DNA from: Massilia pinisoli | GTDB taxonomy: Bacteria; Pseudomonadota; Gammaproteobacteria; Burkholderiales; Burkholderiaceae_D | DNA length: 64,000 bases | Assembly (NCBI RefSeq): GCF_024753285.1 | Contig: NZ_JANUGW010000015.1 | Coordinates: 103,006 to 167,005, forward strand | Direction of reading: 5' to 3' | Shown: one piece after another, positions 17,002-26,253 of the stretch | Position numbering within the stretch: the stretch's first letter is position 1 | Layout: each line of letters begins with the position of its first letter | Program-made: the position numbers and the translations under genes | Notes under the pieces: model-generated | Database searches by the model: none | Seen by the model: only the letters and a program-made list of their open reading frames with translations | Told to the model about the DNA's origin: nothing

Positions 17002-18378
17002 ATGCAAGACTTGTCGCAAGCTGCACTGTTTTCCCTGATCGGCAACACCCCCATGGTGGAAGTCACCCGCATCGACACGGGGCCCTGCCGCCTGTTCCTG
17101 AAGCTCGAATCGCAGAACCCCGGCGGCTCCATCAAGGACCGCGTGGGCCGCGCCATGATCGAGGCGGCGGAGCGCGACGGCCGCCTGCAGCCGGGCGGCA
17201 CCGTCGTCGAGGCCACGGCCGGCAACACGGGCCTGGGCCTCGCCCTCGTCGCCCGGATCAAGGGCTACCGGGTCGTGCTCGTCGTGCCCGACAAGATGGC
17301 GTCCGAAAAAATCCTGCACCTGAAGGCGCTCGGCGCCGAGATCCACCTCACCCGCTCCGACGTCGGCAAGGGCCATCCCGAGTACTACCAGGACTACGCT
17401 GCGCGGCTCGCGCGCGAGATCCCCGGCGCCTGGTTCGCCGACCAGTTCAACAATCCCGCGAACCCCGCCGCGCACGAAACCACCACCGCGCCCGAAATCT
17501 GGGACCAGATGCGCCACGAGCTGGACGCCATCGTCGTCGGTGTCGGTTCGTCGGGCACGTTGACGGGCCTGTCGCGCTTCTTCGCGCGCGTGCAGCCCGA
17601 CCTGGAATTCGTGCTGGCCGATCCGAAGGGCTCGATCCTCGCCGAGTACGTCGAGACGGGCAAGGTCAGCGAGGTGTCCGGCTCCTGGGCCGTGGAAGGC
17701 ATCGGCGAAGACTTCATCCCCTCGATCGCCGACATGTCGCGCGTGAAGACGGCCTATTCGATCAGCGACGAGGAAAGCTTCAACACGGCGCGCGATCTGC
17801 TGCGCCAGGAAGGCATCCTCGCGGGCTCGTCGACGGGCACACTGCTCGCGGCCGCGCTGCGCTATTGCCGGGCACAGACGACGCCGAAACGCGTCGTGAC
17901 GTTCGTCTGCGACACGGGCACGCGCTATCTCACCAAGGTGTACAGCGACGGCTGGATGGTCGACCAGGGCCTGCTGCACCGTCCCCGCACGGGCGACCTG
18001 CGCGACCTGATCGGGCGCCGCTTCGACGACGGCGAAGTCATCACGGTGTCGCCCACCGACACGCTGCTGACCGCGTTCAACCGCATGCGCAGCGCCGACC
18101 TCGCGCAGATGCCTGTCATCGACAAGGGCAAGCTCGTGGGCCTCATCGACGAGTCCGACCTGCTGCTGCACGTGACGAGTGACCGGGAACACTTCAAGGC
18201 GCCCGTCTCCGGTACGATGACGTCCGACCTCCAGACGTTGGCTCCCTCCGCCGGCATGCAGCAGCTGCGCGACATCCTCGACCGCGGCCTCACCGCCGTC
18301 ATCGCCGAGGGCGATCATTTCTATGGCCTGATCACCCGCTTCGACCTTCTCAACCACCTGCGCAGGACACTGACGTGA
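17002..18378 (+). CDS. cbs: Cystathionine beta-synthase with CBS domain pair
   Basis: This PLP-dependent fold-type II enzyme joins homocysteine and serine into cystathionine, the first step of reverse trans-sulfuration. The 458-residue protein has the catalytic domain at about 1-320, with PLP Lys45 in NPGGSIKDRVG and the phosphate-binding GVGSSGTLTG. Two CBS regulatory domains follow at about 340-455. A plain cysteine synthase (CysK/CysM) lacks CBS domains, so the beta-synthase call is preferred; homologues such as PA0399 of Pseudomonas have this layout. GGAGG lies four bases before the ATG. The stop overlaps the next start (GTGA). Confidence 0.88.
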   Translation: MQDLSQAALFSLIGNTPMVEVTRIDTGPCRLFLKLESQNPGGSIKDRVGRAMIEAAERDGRLQPGGTVVEATAGNTGLGLALVARIKGYRVVLVVPDKMASEKILHLKALGAEIHLTRSDVGKGHPEYYQDYAARLAREIPGAWFADQFNNPANPAAHETTTAPEIWDQMRHELDAIVVGVGSSGTLTGLSRFFARVQPDLEFVLADPKGSILAEYVETGKVSEVSGSWAVEGIGEDFIPSIADMSRVKTAYSISDEESFNTARDLLRQEGILAGSSTGTLLAAALRYCRAQTTPKRVVTFVCDTGTRYLTKVYSDGWMVDQGLLHRPRTGDLRDLIGRRFDDGEVITVSPTDTLLTAFNRMRSADLAQMPVIDKGKLVGLIDESDLLLHVTSDREHFKAPVSGTMTSDLQTLAPSAGMQQLRDILDRGLTAVIAEGDHFYGLITRFDLLNHLRRTLT

Positions 18379-19559
18379 CCCATCCAGACGACACGAACAA
18401 ACGCCACATCGCCACGCGCGTCATCCACGGCGGCCAGGCGCCCGATCCGGCCACGGGCGCCGTGATGCCGCCCATTTACGCGACGTCGACCTTTGCCCAG
18501 GAAAGCCCCGGCGTGCACAAGGGCCTGGACTACGGCCGCTCGCACAACCCCACGCGCTGGGCGCTGGAGCGCTGCGTGGCCGACCTCGAGAGCGGCGGCG
18601 CCGCGTACGCGTTCGCGTCCGGCCTCGCCGCCATCGCGGCCGTGCTGGAACTGCTGCCGGCCGGCTCGCACATCGTCGCCGGCGACGACATGTACGGCGG
18701 CACCTACCGGCTGTTCGAGCGCGTGCGCCGCGTCAGCAGCGGCCACGATTTCACGTACGTCGACCTGACGGACCCGCTGGCGCTGGCGAACGCGCTGCGA
18801 CCGGAAACGAAGATGGTGTGGGTGGAGACGCCGACGAACCCGATGCTCAAGCTGGCCGACCTGCACGCGATCGCGCAGCTGTGCCGCGAGCGCGGCGTGA
18901 TGACCGTGTGCGACAACACGTTCGCGAGTCCCGTCAACCAGCGCCCGCTGGAACTGGGCATCGACATCGTCGTGCACTCGACGACCAAGTACATGAACGG
19001 CCACTCGGACGTCATCGGCGGCGTCGCCGTCGTCGGCGGCCAGCCGCACCAGCAGGCGTGGCGCGAGCGCCTCGGCTTCATCCAGAATGCCGTCGGGGCC
19101 ATCCAAGGACCGTTCGACAGTTTCCTCGTCCTCCGCGGGATCAAGACGCTGGCGCTGCGCATCGAACGCAGCAACGCCAACGCGCTCGACCTGGCGCAGT
19201 GGCTCTCGAGCGAGCCAAAAGTGCGGCACGTCTACTATCCGGGCCTCGCGTCGCACCCGCAGCACGAGCTGGCGCGGCGGCAGATGCACGGCTACGGCGG
19301 CATCATCTCCATCGACCTCGACACCGACCTCGCCGGCGCGCGTCGCTTCCTCGAGAAATGCGAGATCTTCACCTTGGCGGAAAGCCTGGGCGGCGTCGAG
19401 AGCCTGATCGAGCACCCGGCCATCATGACGCATGCGACGATTCCCGCGGACCAGCGCGCGCGGCTCGGGATCGGCGATGGCCTGATCCGGCTGTCGGTCG
19501 GGATCGAGCACGTGGACGATCAACGCGCCGACCTGGCAAGGGCGCTCGCCGCGATCTGA
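18375..19559 (+). CDS. Cystathionine gamma-lyase/synthase family enzyme
   Basis: This 394-residue PLP enzyme of the Cys/Met metabolism family (fold type I) shows PPIYATSTFAQESPG, YGRSHNPTRWALE, WVETPTNPMLKL, the PLP lysine in STTKYMNGHSD, and ESLGGVESLIEHPAIMTHA. It starts with GTG at 18375, overlapping the cystathionine beta-synthase stop, so the two are coupled. Context favours cystathionine gamma-lyase (cystathionine to cysteine, 2-oxobutyrate and ammonia). Gamma-synthase or homocysteine-forming activity cannot be excluded from sequence. The 2-oxobutyrate released can become propionyl-CoA, which would link it to the adjacent prp locus. Confidence 0.88.
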   Translation: MTHPDDTNKRHIATRVIHGGQAPDPATGAVMPPIYATSTFAQESPGVHKGLDYGRSHNPTRWALERCVADLESGGAAYAFASGLAAIAAVLELLPAGSHIVAGDDMYGGTYRLFERVRRVSSGHDFTYVDLTDPLALANALRPETKMVWVETPTNPMLKLADLHAIAQLCRERGVMTVCDNTFASPVNQRPLELGIDIVVHSTTKYMNGHSDVIGGVAVVGGQPHQQAWRERLGFIQNAVGAIQGPFDSFLVLRGIKTLALRIERSNANALDLAQWLSSEPKVRHVYYPGLASHPQHELARRQMHGYGGIISIDLDTDLAGARRFLEKCEIFTLAESLGGVESLIEHPAIMTHATIPADQRARLGIGDGLIRLSVGIEHVDDQRADLARALAAI

Positions 19560-19585
19560 AAACGTCTCCTCCGGGGTGCCCTCCG

Positions 19586-19638
19586 GTGCCCACGGAGTCC
19601 TGTGGGGCGCCATCCTGTGCCCACGGACTCCTGTAGGG
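19586..19638 (+). repeat. Direct repeat pair, 31-bp period
   Basis: Two 22-bp copies, GTGCCCACGGAGTCCTGTGG-type at 19586-19607 and the same with three changes at 19617-19638, sit in the gap between convergent genes. The second copy runs into the hairpin that follows. It resembles dispersed intergenic repeats of related genomes. Confidence 0.6.
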
Positions 19639-19661
19639 TGGGCTCCCTGAGCCCACCCTAC
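19633..19661. terminator. Strong hairpin between convergent genes
   Basis: GTAGGGTGGGCTC, loop CCT, GAGCCCACCCTAC: a perfect 13-bp stem two bases from the chemoreceptor stop codon. It lacks a T-run, but its place between two convergent stops suggests a transcript end or a REP-like element. Confidence 0.6.
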
Positions 19662-19663
19662 GA

Positions 19664-21289
19664 CTAGGCCCAGGCCGGCGCTGGCAGCGCCAGGCCTTCC
19701 TCGTTTTCGCATTCTGCGACGAACACGGGTCGTCCGGCGTCGTCACCTTGCACGCGGAACGTGGACACGACGTCCGTCAATTGCTCCGCCTGCGCGCGCA
19801 GCGTGGCGGCCGCGGCCGCGGCCTGCTCGACCATCGCCGCATTCTGCTGCGTCGCCTCGTCCATGTCGGCGATCACACGACGCACCTGCGCGATGCCCGC
19901 CGCCTGCTCCGAGCTGGCGCCGTCGATCGCATGCAGCAGGTCGGCGACTTCGCGCACGCGCGCAAGGATCTCGCGCATCGTGCCGCCGGCCGCGCTGGCG
20001 ATGCCCGCACCGGATTCGATGGCGCCCGTCGATTCGCCGATCAGCTGCTTGATCTCTTTCGCCGCGGCCGCGGAATGCTGGGCCAGGCTGCGCACTTCGG
20101 CCGCCACGACAGCAAAGCCGCGCCCTTCGGCGCCCGCGCGCGCCGCCTCGACGGCCGCGTTCAATGCCAGGATGTTCGTCTGAAACGCGATCCCGTCGAT
20201 CATCGCCGTGATGTCGCCGATGCGCGCGGCGGACTGGCGGATCGTCTCCATGCGCTCGACCATCTGCCCGACGGCGCCCGCGCCCTGCTGCGCAACGCCG
20301 GACGCGGCGAGCGCGAGCGCGTTGGCGTCGTGCGCGTTGACGTGGTTCTGCTCCACGGCTTCCGTCAGCTCGGACATCGCCTGCACCGTGGCGTGCAGAT
20401 TGCGCGCCTGCTCCTCCGTCCGGTGCGACAGGTCGCGGTTGCCGGCGGCGATCTCGGCCGACGCGTCGTCGATCGTGCGGGCGCTGTCCAGCACCTTGAC
20501 GACTGTCGCCGACACACCGCCCGTCATGTGGTTCAGCGCATCGAACAGGCGGCCGATCTCGTCGCCGCGTGCGTGGTCGATGGTGGCCGACAAATCGCCC
20601 TCGGCGACGCGCTCGGCGAGTTCGACGGCGTGCTGCAGCGGCGTCACGATGCTGCGCGTGAGCAGCCACCCGGCCGCGCAGCCGATGAGGAGCGCCGCCG
20701 CGCCGAATGCCGGCAGGAGCACGCGGCTCAGCGCGAACGCGTGCGCCGACGTTGCGGCCAGCGCGCGCGCCTCGCGCGTCTGCCAGGCCAACAAGCTGTC
20801 GAGCGCGTGCGTGTAGACATCGAACGTCGTCGCGAGTTCGCCGGCCGTCATCTGCTCGACGTCCTGCGTCTTGCCGAGGTCCTTGGCCTGGAACACCTGC
20901 GCGCGGATCTTGAGATACGCGGCCTTGCGCTGGGCCGCCGCGTCGATCAGCGCGCGCTCCGCGGGGGCGGACGGCAATGCGGCCAGCTTCGCGTCGAGGG
21001 CAGCGGCATTCTTGTCGCCTTGCGTGAGCTGGGCCTGGAAATAATCGCCCGCTTCCAGGCTATCGCTGCGGGCGATCGCCACGGCGCGCACGCCGTTCAG
21101 CCGGGCGATGCCTTGCAGTTCCGCCGTCAGCTGCTGGCGGGCGAGCTTATCGTTGACGAGATCGTTCGTGATCGCGTCGGCGGCCTGCATGCGCCACAAC
21201 GCGACGATGGAAATGATGACGATGGCGAGAGACACCACGGCAAAGGCGCCGAGGATCTTGGTGCCGGTCTGGAGGTGGGCGAGTCGCAT
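19664..21289 (-). CDS. Methyl-accepting chemotaxis protein
   Basis: This 541-residue inner-membrane chemoreceptor has a first membrane helix at about 10-30 (ILGAFAVVSLAIVIISIVAL). A four-helix-bundle-type periplasmic sensor follows (about 35-190), then a second helix near 190-210, a HAMP domain (ERVAEGDLSATIDHARGDEIG) and a cytoplasmic signalling domain. The highly conserved hairpin tip is present: NAAVEAARAGAEGRGFAVVA. There is no C-terminal CheR-binding pentapeptide; the end is LALPAPAWA. The ligand is unknown. The gene stands alone, away from any che cluster in the window. Confidence 0.92.
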   Translation of the reverse strand: MRLAHLQTGTKILGAFAVVSLAIVIISIVALWRMQAADAITNDLVNDKLARQQLTAELQGIARLNGVRAVAIARSDSLEAGDYFQAQLTQGDKNAAALDAKLAALPSAPAERALIDAAAQRKAAYLKIRAQVFQAKDLGKTQDVEQMTAGELATTFDVYTHALDSLLAWQTREARALAATSAHAFALSRVLLPAFGAAALLIGCAAGWLLTRSIVTPLQHAVELAERVAEGDLSATIDHARGDEIGRLFDALNHMTGGVSATVVKVLDSARTIDDASAEIAAGNRDLSHRTEEQARNLHATVQAMSELTEAVEQNHVNAHDANALALAASGVAQQGAGAVGQMVERMETIRQSAARIGDITAMIDGIAFQTNILALNAAVEAARAGAEGRGFAVVAAEVRSLAQHSAAAAKEIKQLIGESTGAIESGAGIASAAGGTMREILARVREVADLLHAIDGASSEQAAGIAQVRRVIADMDEATQQNAAMVEQAAAAAATLRAQAEQLTDVVSTFRVQGDDAGRPVFVAECENEEGLALPAPAWA

Positions 21290-21394
21290 GGGGTCGTGTC
21301 CGGAAGAGAGGGATGCGACCGATTATAGAAATGCCATGTGACAACAAAATGAATGAATGTGACAGCCATGCATTCTTTTGTTACGTGCCAATGA

Positions 21395-21426
21395 CAAAAA
21401 AGAAAGCCCGCACGGGGCGGGCTTTC
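21395..21426 (-). terminator. Intrinsic terminator of clpS-clpA
   Basis: On the minus strand the stem GAAAGCCCGC-N5-GCGGGCTTTC is followed by a TTTTTT run, 30 bp after the clpA stop. Confidence 0.9.
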
Positions 21427-21455
21427 GGTGCAGCGATGGCGATCGCTTATTCGGC

Positions 21456-23756
21456 TTATTCGATCTCAACGGTCTCGACCGGCTCCGGCGGCGGCGGAAC
21501 GTCGCCTTCCGGGAACTCGAGGAACACCTCGTCCTTCTCGTTCAGCTCGACCGTCACACGACCGCCGTTCACGAGACGGCCGAACAGCAGCTCGTCGGCC
21601 AGCGCCTTGCGGATCATGTCCTGGATGAGGCGCGACATCGGCCGCGCGCCCATCTGCGGATCGAAACCTTTCTTCGCGAGGAACTTGCGCAGTTTCTCGG
21701 TGAAGATGGCTTCCACCTTCTTCTCGTGCAGCTGCTCTTCCAGCTGCATCAGGAACTTGTCCACGACGCGCAGGATGATGTCCTCGTCGAGCGCGCGGAA
21801 GCTGATGATCGCATCCAGCCGGTTGCGGAACTCCGGCGTGAACATGCGCTTGATGTCGGCCATCTCGTCGCCCTGCGCCTTCGAATCCACGAAGCCGACG
21901 GAGCGCTTGGTCAGGCTTTCGGCGCCCGCGTTCGTGGTCATGATGATGATCACGTTGCGGAAGTCCGCCTTGCGGCCGTTGTTGTCGGTCAAGGTGCCAT
22001 GGTCCATCACCTGCAACAGGATGTTGAAGATGTCCGGATGGGCCTTCTCGATCTCGTCCAGCAGCAGCACGGCATGCGGCTTCTTCGTGATGGCCTCGGT
22101 CAGCAGGCCACCCTGGTCGAAACCGACGTAGCCCGGCGGCGCACCGATCAGGCGCGACACGGCATGACGCTCCATGTATTCCGACATGTCGAAGCGCACC
22201 AGCTCGATGCCGAGGATGAACGCCAGTTGCTTCGCGACTTCCGTCTTGCCGACGCCGGTCGGACCGGAGAACAGGAACGAACCGATCGGCTTGTCCTGCT
22301 TGCCGAGGCCGGCGCGCGCCATCTTGATCGCGGACGCCAGCGCATCGATGGCCGGGTCTTGCCCGAACACGACGTTGCGCAGGTCGCGGTCGATGGTCTG
22401 CAGCTTGCTGCGGTCGTCCTGGTTGACGGTCTGCGGAGGAATCCGCGCGATCTTCGCGATGATGTCCTCGATCTCGGTCTTGCCGATGGTCTTCTTCTGC
22501 TTCGACTTCGGCAGCACGCGCTGCGCGGCACCCGCTTCGTCGATCACGTCGATCGCCTTGTCCGGCAGGTGACGGTCATTGATGAAGCGCGCGGCGAGCT
22601 CGGCCGCGGTCGACAGGGCCGACGCCGAATACTTGACGCCATGGTGCTCTTCGAAGCGCGACTTGAGGCCGCGCAGGATCTGCACGGTCTGCTCGACCGA
22701 CGGCTCGTTCACGTCCACTTTCTGGAAGCGGCGGCTCAGAGCGTGATCCTTCTCGAACACGCCGCGGAATTCCGTGAACGTGGTCGCGCCGATGCACTTC
22801 AGCTGGCCGTTCGCGAGGGCCGGCTTCAGCAGGTTCGATGCGTCCAGCGTGCCGCCCGATGCGGAACCGGCGCCGATGATCGTGTGGATCTCGTCGATGA
22901 ACAGGATGCCGTTCGGCGTGTCCTTGAGCTGCTTTAACACCGCCTTCAGGCGCTGCTCGAAGTCGCCGCGGTACTTGGTGCCGGCCAGCAGCGCGCCCAT
23001 GTCCAGCGAATACACGACGGCATTCTGCAGGATCTCGGGCACGTCTTCCTGGACGATGCGCCATGCCAGGCCTTCCGCGATCGCGGTCTTGCCGACACCG
23101 GCCTCGCCCACGAGGAGCGGATTGTTCTTGCGGCGGCGGCACAGGATCTGGATCACGCGATCCACTTCCTCTTCGCGTCCGATCAGCGGATCGATGCGGC
23201 CATCGGCGGCAGCCTTGTTCAAGTTCTGGGTGAACTGATCCAGCGGGCTTTCCTTGGCCTGGCCTTCGACCTGCGCCTCTTCCACGCCTTCCGACGCCTT
23301 CTGGCTGTCGATCTGCTGGTCCTTGCGGACGCCGTGCGAGATGAAATTGACCACGTCGAGACGGGTCACGCCCTGCTGGTGCAGGTAGTAAACGGCATGC
23401 GAGTCCTTCTCGCCGAAGATCGCCACGAGCACGTTCGCGCCCGTCACTTCCTTCTTGCCGTTGGACGCGGACTGGACGTGCATGATCGCGCGCTGGATCA
23501 CGCGCTGGAAGCCCAGCGTCGGTTGAGTGTCGACTTCGCCCGTGCCGGGCACGGTCGGCGTGTTGTCGCCGATGAAATTCGTCAAGGTCTTGCGCAGGTC
23601 TTCGATGTTGACCGCGCACGCACGCAGGACTTCAGCGGCCGACGGATTGTCGAGCAGCGCCAGCAGCAGGTGTTCGACCGTGATGAACTCGTGCCGAGCC
23701 TGCCGCGCTTCGACAAAGGCCATATGTAGAGATACTTCCAGTTCCTGCGCAATCAT
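21456..23756 (-). CDS. clpA: ATP-dependent Clp protease ATP-binding subunit ClpA
   Basis: ClpA is the AAA+ unfoldase that feeds substrates into ClpP. The 766-residue protein has the N-domain (MIAQELEVSLHMAFVEAR), D1 with Walker A GEAGVGKTAIAEG near residue 222, and D2 with GPTGVGKTEVAKQL near residue 498, plus the ClpA-type IGL-like region. The start at 23756 overlaps the clpS stop by 4 bp. The C terminus ends in an acidic Pro/Glu tail. clpP is not in the window. Confidence 0.96.
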   Translation of the reverse strand: MIAQELEVSLHMAFVEARQARHEFITVEHLLLALLDNPSAAEVLRACAVNIEDLRKTLTNFIGDNTPTVPGTGEVDTQPTLGFQRVIQRAIMHVQSASNGKKEVTGANVLVAIFGEKDSHAVYYLHQQGVTRLDVVNFISHGVRKDQQIDSQKASEGVEEAQVEGQAKESPLDQFTQNLNKAAADGRIDPLIGREEEVDRVIQILCRRRKNNPLLVGEAGVGKTAIAEGLAWRIVQEDVPEILQNAVVYSLDMGALLAGTKYRGDFEQRLKAVLKQLKDTPNGILFIDEIHTIIGAGSASGGTLDASNLLKPALANGQLKCIGATTFTEFRGVFEKDHALSRRFQKVDVNEPSVEQTVQILRGLKSRFEEHHGVKYSASALSTAAELAARFINDRHLPDKAIDVIDEAGAAQRVLPKSKQKKTIGKTEIEDIIAKIARIPPQTVNQDDRSKLQTIDRDLRNVVFGQDPAIDALASAIKMARAGLGKQDKPIGSFLFSGPTGVGKTEVAKQLAFILGIELVRFDMSEYMERHAVSRLIGAPPGYVGFDQGGLLTEAITKKPHAVLLLDEIEKAHPDIFNILLQVMDHGTLTDNNGRKADFRNVIIIMTTNAGAESLTKRSVGFVDSKAQGDEMADIKRMFTPEFRNRLDAIISFRALDEDIILRVVDKFLMQLEEQLHEKKVEAIFTEKLRKFLAKKGFDPQMGARPMSRLIQDMIRKALADELLFGRLVNGGRVTVELNEKDEVFLEFPEGDVPPPPEPVETVEIE

Positions 23757-24055
23757 ACTTCCTCCATCACGCACTGCAGGGGGTGGCCTGCCTTGCGCGC
23801 ATGCGTTAATACAAACTCCACTTTGGTACACGCTATATCTTTGGAAAACACGCCGCACACGCCCTTGCCATGACGGTGTACGGAAAGCATGATCTGCGTG
23901 GCCGTTTCGCGATCCTTGTTGAAGTACTCCTGGATGATGGCGACCACGAACTCCATCGGCGTGTAGTCGTCATTGAGCAACGCCACCTGATACAACGGGG
24001 GTGGCTTGACGGTCTGCCGCTCCAGCAGCTGTTCGGTATCTTGCTTGGTTGCCAT
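23753..24055 (-). CDS. clpS: ClpS adaptor protein
   Basis: ClpS binds the ClpA N-domain and delivers N-degron proteins to ClpAP. The 100-residue protein has the family core LYQVALLNDDYTPMEFVV, the His of the N-degron pocket in MLSVHRHGKGVCG, and a flexible N-terminal extension that controls ClpA. It is the first gene of the clpS-clpA pair, with ATGA coupling. Confidence 0.96.
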   Translation of the reverse strand: MATKQDTEQLLERQTVKPPPLYQVALLNDDYTPMEFVVAIIQEYFNKDRETATQIMLSVHRHGKGVCGVFSKDIACTKVEFVLTHARKAGHPLQCVMEEV

Positions 24056-24270
24056 AGGGGTATTCTAAATTGCTTTCGATCTTCGTGTGTGCGGAAACTA
24101 ACCCTCAGGGTAATCCCAGTTGCTTTCATCTTACGCGTTTTCCAGCCGGAGCACAGATGGCGGTCCGATTGCCAAAATCAAGAGGTTGTTTTTAGGCGAT
24201 TGTGAAAATTTTCACAACACCTGTTCAAAACCGCTTGACTTACAAGATTATTGCACCAACAATGCAGTTA

Positions 24271-24300
24271 TTGACATGTACTTATGTACTTGTTGATAAG
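24271..24300 (+). promoter_or_regulatory. Probable cold-shock gene promoter
   Basis: A consensus TTGACA (24271-24276) is followed after 18 bp by GATAAG. The spacer contains a tandem ATGTACTT repeat at about 24275-24290. Transcription would start near 24307, giving a 5' leader of about 73 nt. The rest of the 324-bp gap from clpS (24056-24379) is AT-rich and should also carry the clpS promoter, which I cannot place. Confidence 0.5.
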
Positions 24301-24379
24301 AATGAGCAGGCTGAGGAGGGGGCAAGAAGCTTCTTGCTTTTATGGCTCGTGTGATTTGTTTTTAATCGAAGGTTATTTT

Positions 24380-24583
24380 ATGGCAACAGGTACTGTGAAG
24401 TGGTTCAATGATTCCAAAGGTTTTGGCTTCATCACCCCTGATGACGGCGGCGAAGATTTGTTCGCGCACTTCTCCGCAATCAATATGAACGGTTTTAAGA
24501 CCCTCAAAGAAGGTCAAAAAGTCCAATTCGAAGTCACGCAAGGCCCGAAAGGCAAGCAAGCTTCCAACATCGTCGGCGCGTAA
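24380..24583 (+). CDS. Cold-shock protein (CspA family)
   Basis: This 67-residue single cold-shock domain is an RNA chaperone that melts mRNA structure. The RNA-binding motifs are present: KGFGFITP (RNP1) and LFAHFSAI (RNP2), after MATGTVKWFNDS. The ATG at 24380 has AAGG upstream and gives the exact family length. A strong terminator follows. Whether it is cold-induced cannot be told, although the leader is long enough for such control. Confidence 0.96.
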   Translation: MATGTVKWFNDSKGFGFITPDDGGEDLFAHFSAINMNGFKTLKEGQKVQFEVTQGPKGKQASNIVGA

Positions 24584-24602
24584 GCACCCTCTGGAAGCAG
24601 AA

Positions 24603-24628
24603 GACCCCGCTGCGGCGGGGTTTTTTTC
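24603..24628 (+). terminator. Intrinsic terminator of the cold-shock gene
   Basis: ACCCCGC-TGCG-GCGGGGT followed by TTTTTTT, 20 bp after the stop codon. Between here and 24838 I see no gene and no clear signal. Confidence 0.92.
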
Positions 24629-24839
24629 ATTCTACGCCAGGCGCAGCAGCGTGCGGCGCGGCACCTCGGCGCCCCTCCTCCCGGCCGTGACGCTCGCCGT
24701 AGCGCTCAGTTTGCATATGTGCAATCGTTTGCCGCGCCGCAAAACATCTGCATGCGGTAAATCAAACGTCCACCCTCTTATATTCTTTAGCCCGCTTATC
24801 GCCGCCTCGGTATGTGCGCTTATATATAGTGATAAAAGA

Positions 24840-24866
24840 AAAAGCCCCGCTATTAACGGGGCTTTT
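24840..24866 (-). terminator. Intrinsic terminator of icd
   Basis: AAAAGCCCCG-CTATTAA-CGGGGCTTTT; on the minus strand it ends in a T-run 22 bp after the icd stop. It can act in both directions. Confidence 0.88.
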
Positions 24867-24888
24867 GATTTGCATCAATCGTTTGCAA

Positions 24889-26142
24889 TTACATATTCTC
24901 GATCATGACGTCGCCGAAGCCCGAGCACGACACCTGCGTCGCGCCTTCCATCAGGCGCGCGAAGTCGTAGGTGACGCGCTTCGAGGCGATCGCCCGTTCC
25001 ATCGAGCTGATGATGAGGTCGGCCGCTTCCGTCCAGCCCATGTGGCGCAGCATCATCTCGGCCGACAGGATCAGCGAACCCGGGTTCACGTAATCCTTGC
25101 CCGCGTACTTCGGCGCCGTGCCGTGCGTCGCTTCGAACATGGCGACGGAGTCGGACATGTTCGCGCCTGGCGCGATGCCGATGCCGCCGACCTGGGCCGC
25201 CAGCGCGTCCGAGACGTAGTCGCCGTTCAGGTTCAGCGTGGCGATCACGCTGTACTCGGCCGGGCGCAGCAGTATCTGCTGCAGGAACGCGTCGGCGATG
25301 GAATCCTTGACGACGATGTCCTTGCCCGTGCGCGGGTTCTTGAACTTGCACCATGGACCGCCGTCGACGAGCTCGGCGCCGAATTCCCGCTGCGCCAGCG
25401 CATAGCCCCAATCGCGGAAACCGCCTTCCGTGTACTTCATGATATTGCCCTTGTGGACCAGGGTCACGGACGGCTTGTCGTTGTCGACCGCGTACTGGAG
25501 CGCCTTGCGCACGAGACGCTCGGTGCCTTCGCGCGACACGGGCTTGATGCCGATCGCGGACGTGTCCGGGAAGCGGATCTTGCGCACGCCCATTTCGCGG
25601 GTCAGGAAGTCGATGACCTTCTTTGCCTCGGGCGACTCGGCCGCCCATTCGATGCCGGCGTAGATGTCTTCCGAGTTCTCGCGGAAGATCACCATGTCGG
25701 TCTTGTGCGGCTCGCGCAGCGGCGACGGCACGCCGTTGAAGTAGCGCACGGGGCGCAGGCAGACGTACAGGTCGAGCTCCTGGCGCAGCGCGACGTTCAG
25801 CGAGCGGATGCCGCCGCCGACGGGCGTCGTCAGCGGGCCCTTGATCGACACGACGTACTCGCGCACGACGTCCAGCGTTTCCGGCGGCAGCCACACGTCC
25901 GGGCCGTAGACCTGCGTCGACTTCTCGCCCGCGAACACTTCCATCCACGCGATCTTGCGATCGCCGCCGTAGGCCTTGGCCACGGCCGCGTCGACGACCT
26001 TGCGCATCACCGGCGTGATGTCGACGCCCGTGCCGTCACCTTCGATGAACGGGATGATCGGTTGATCGGGGACGTTCAGGCTGAAGTCCGCGTTGACGGT
26101 AATCTTTTGACCATCGGTAGGTACTTTGATATGTTGAACCAT
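24889..26142 (-). CDS. icd: NADP-dependent isocitrate dehydrogenase
   Basis: Icd converts isocitrate to 2-oxoglutarate in the TCA cycle. The 417-residue E. coli-type enzyme carries GGGIRSLNVALRQ with the substrate-binding, phosphorylatable Ser, the metal-site NLNGDYVSDALAAQ, and ATHGTAPKYAGKD, where Lys-Tyr marks NADP specificity. Two ATG codons are adjacent; the second (26142, MVQHIKVPTDG) is preferred because GGAG lies six bases upstream and the family starts there. It is divergent from rluE. Confidence 0.95.
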   Translation of the reverse strand: MVQHIKVPTDGQKITVNADFSLNVPDQPIIPFIEGDGTGVDITPVMRKVVDAAVAKAYGGDRKIAWMEVFAGEKSTQVYGPDVWLPPETLDVVREYVVSIKGPLTTPVGGGIRSLNVALRQELDLYVCLRPVRYFNGVPSPLREPHKTDMVIFRENSEDIYAGIEWAAESPEAKKVIDFLTREMGVRKIRFPDTSAIGIKPVSREGTERLVRKALQYAVDNDKPSVTLVHKGNIMKYTEGGFRDWGYALAQREFGAELVDGGPWCKFKNPRTGKDIVVKDSIADAFLQQILLRPAEYSVIATLNLNGDYVSDALAAQVGGIGIAPGANMSDSVAMFEATHGTAPKYAGKDYVNPGSLILSAEMMLRHMGWTEAADLIISSMERAIASKRVTYDFARLMEGATQVSCSGFGDVMIENM

Positions 26143-26253
26143 CATGTTCTCCGAAGTGGGCGCCTGGCGGGCCGCCAGGTCTGCCGGCTCCATTAGATTA
26201 GAATAGTGATCGGGTCGTCGGTCTTGTCTAAGACGCAACACTGGCACGACATT

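Noticed and set aside
21313..22131. Ser-rich plus-strand frame opposite the clpA 3' end
   Set aside because: It spans the clpA terminator and mirrors clpA codons; a typical antisense artefact.
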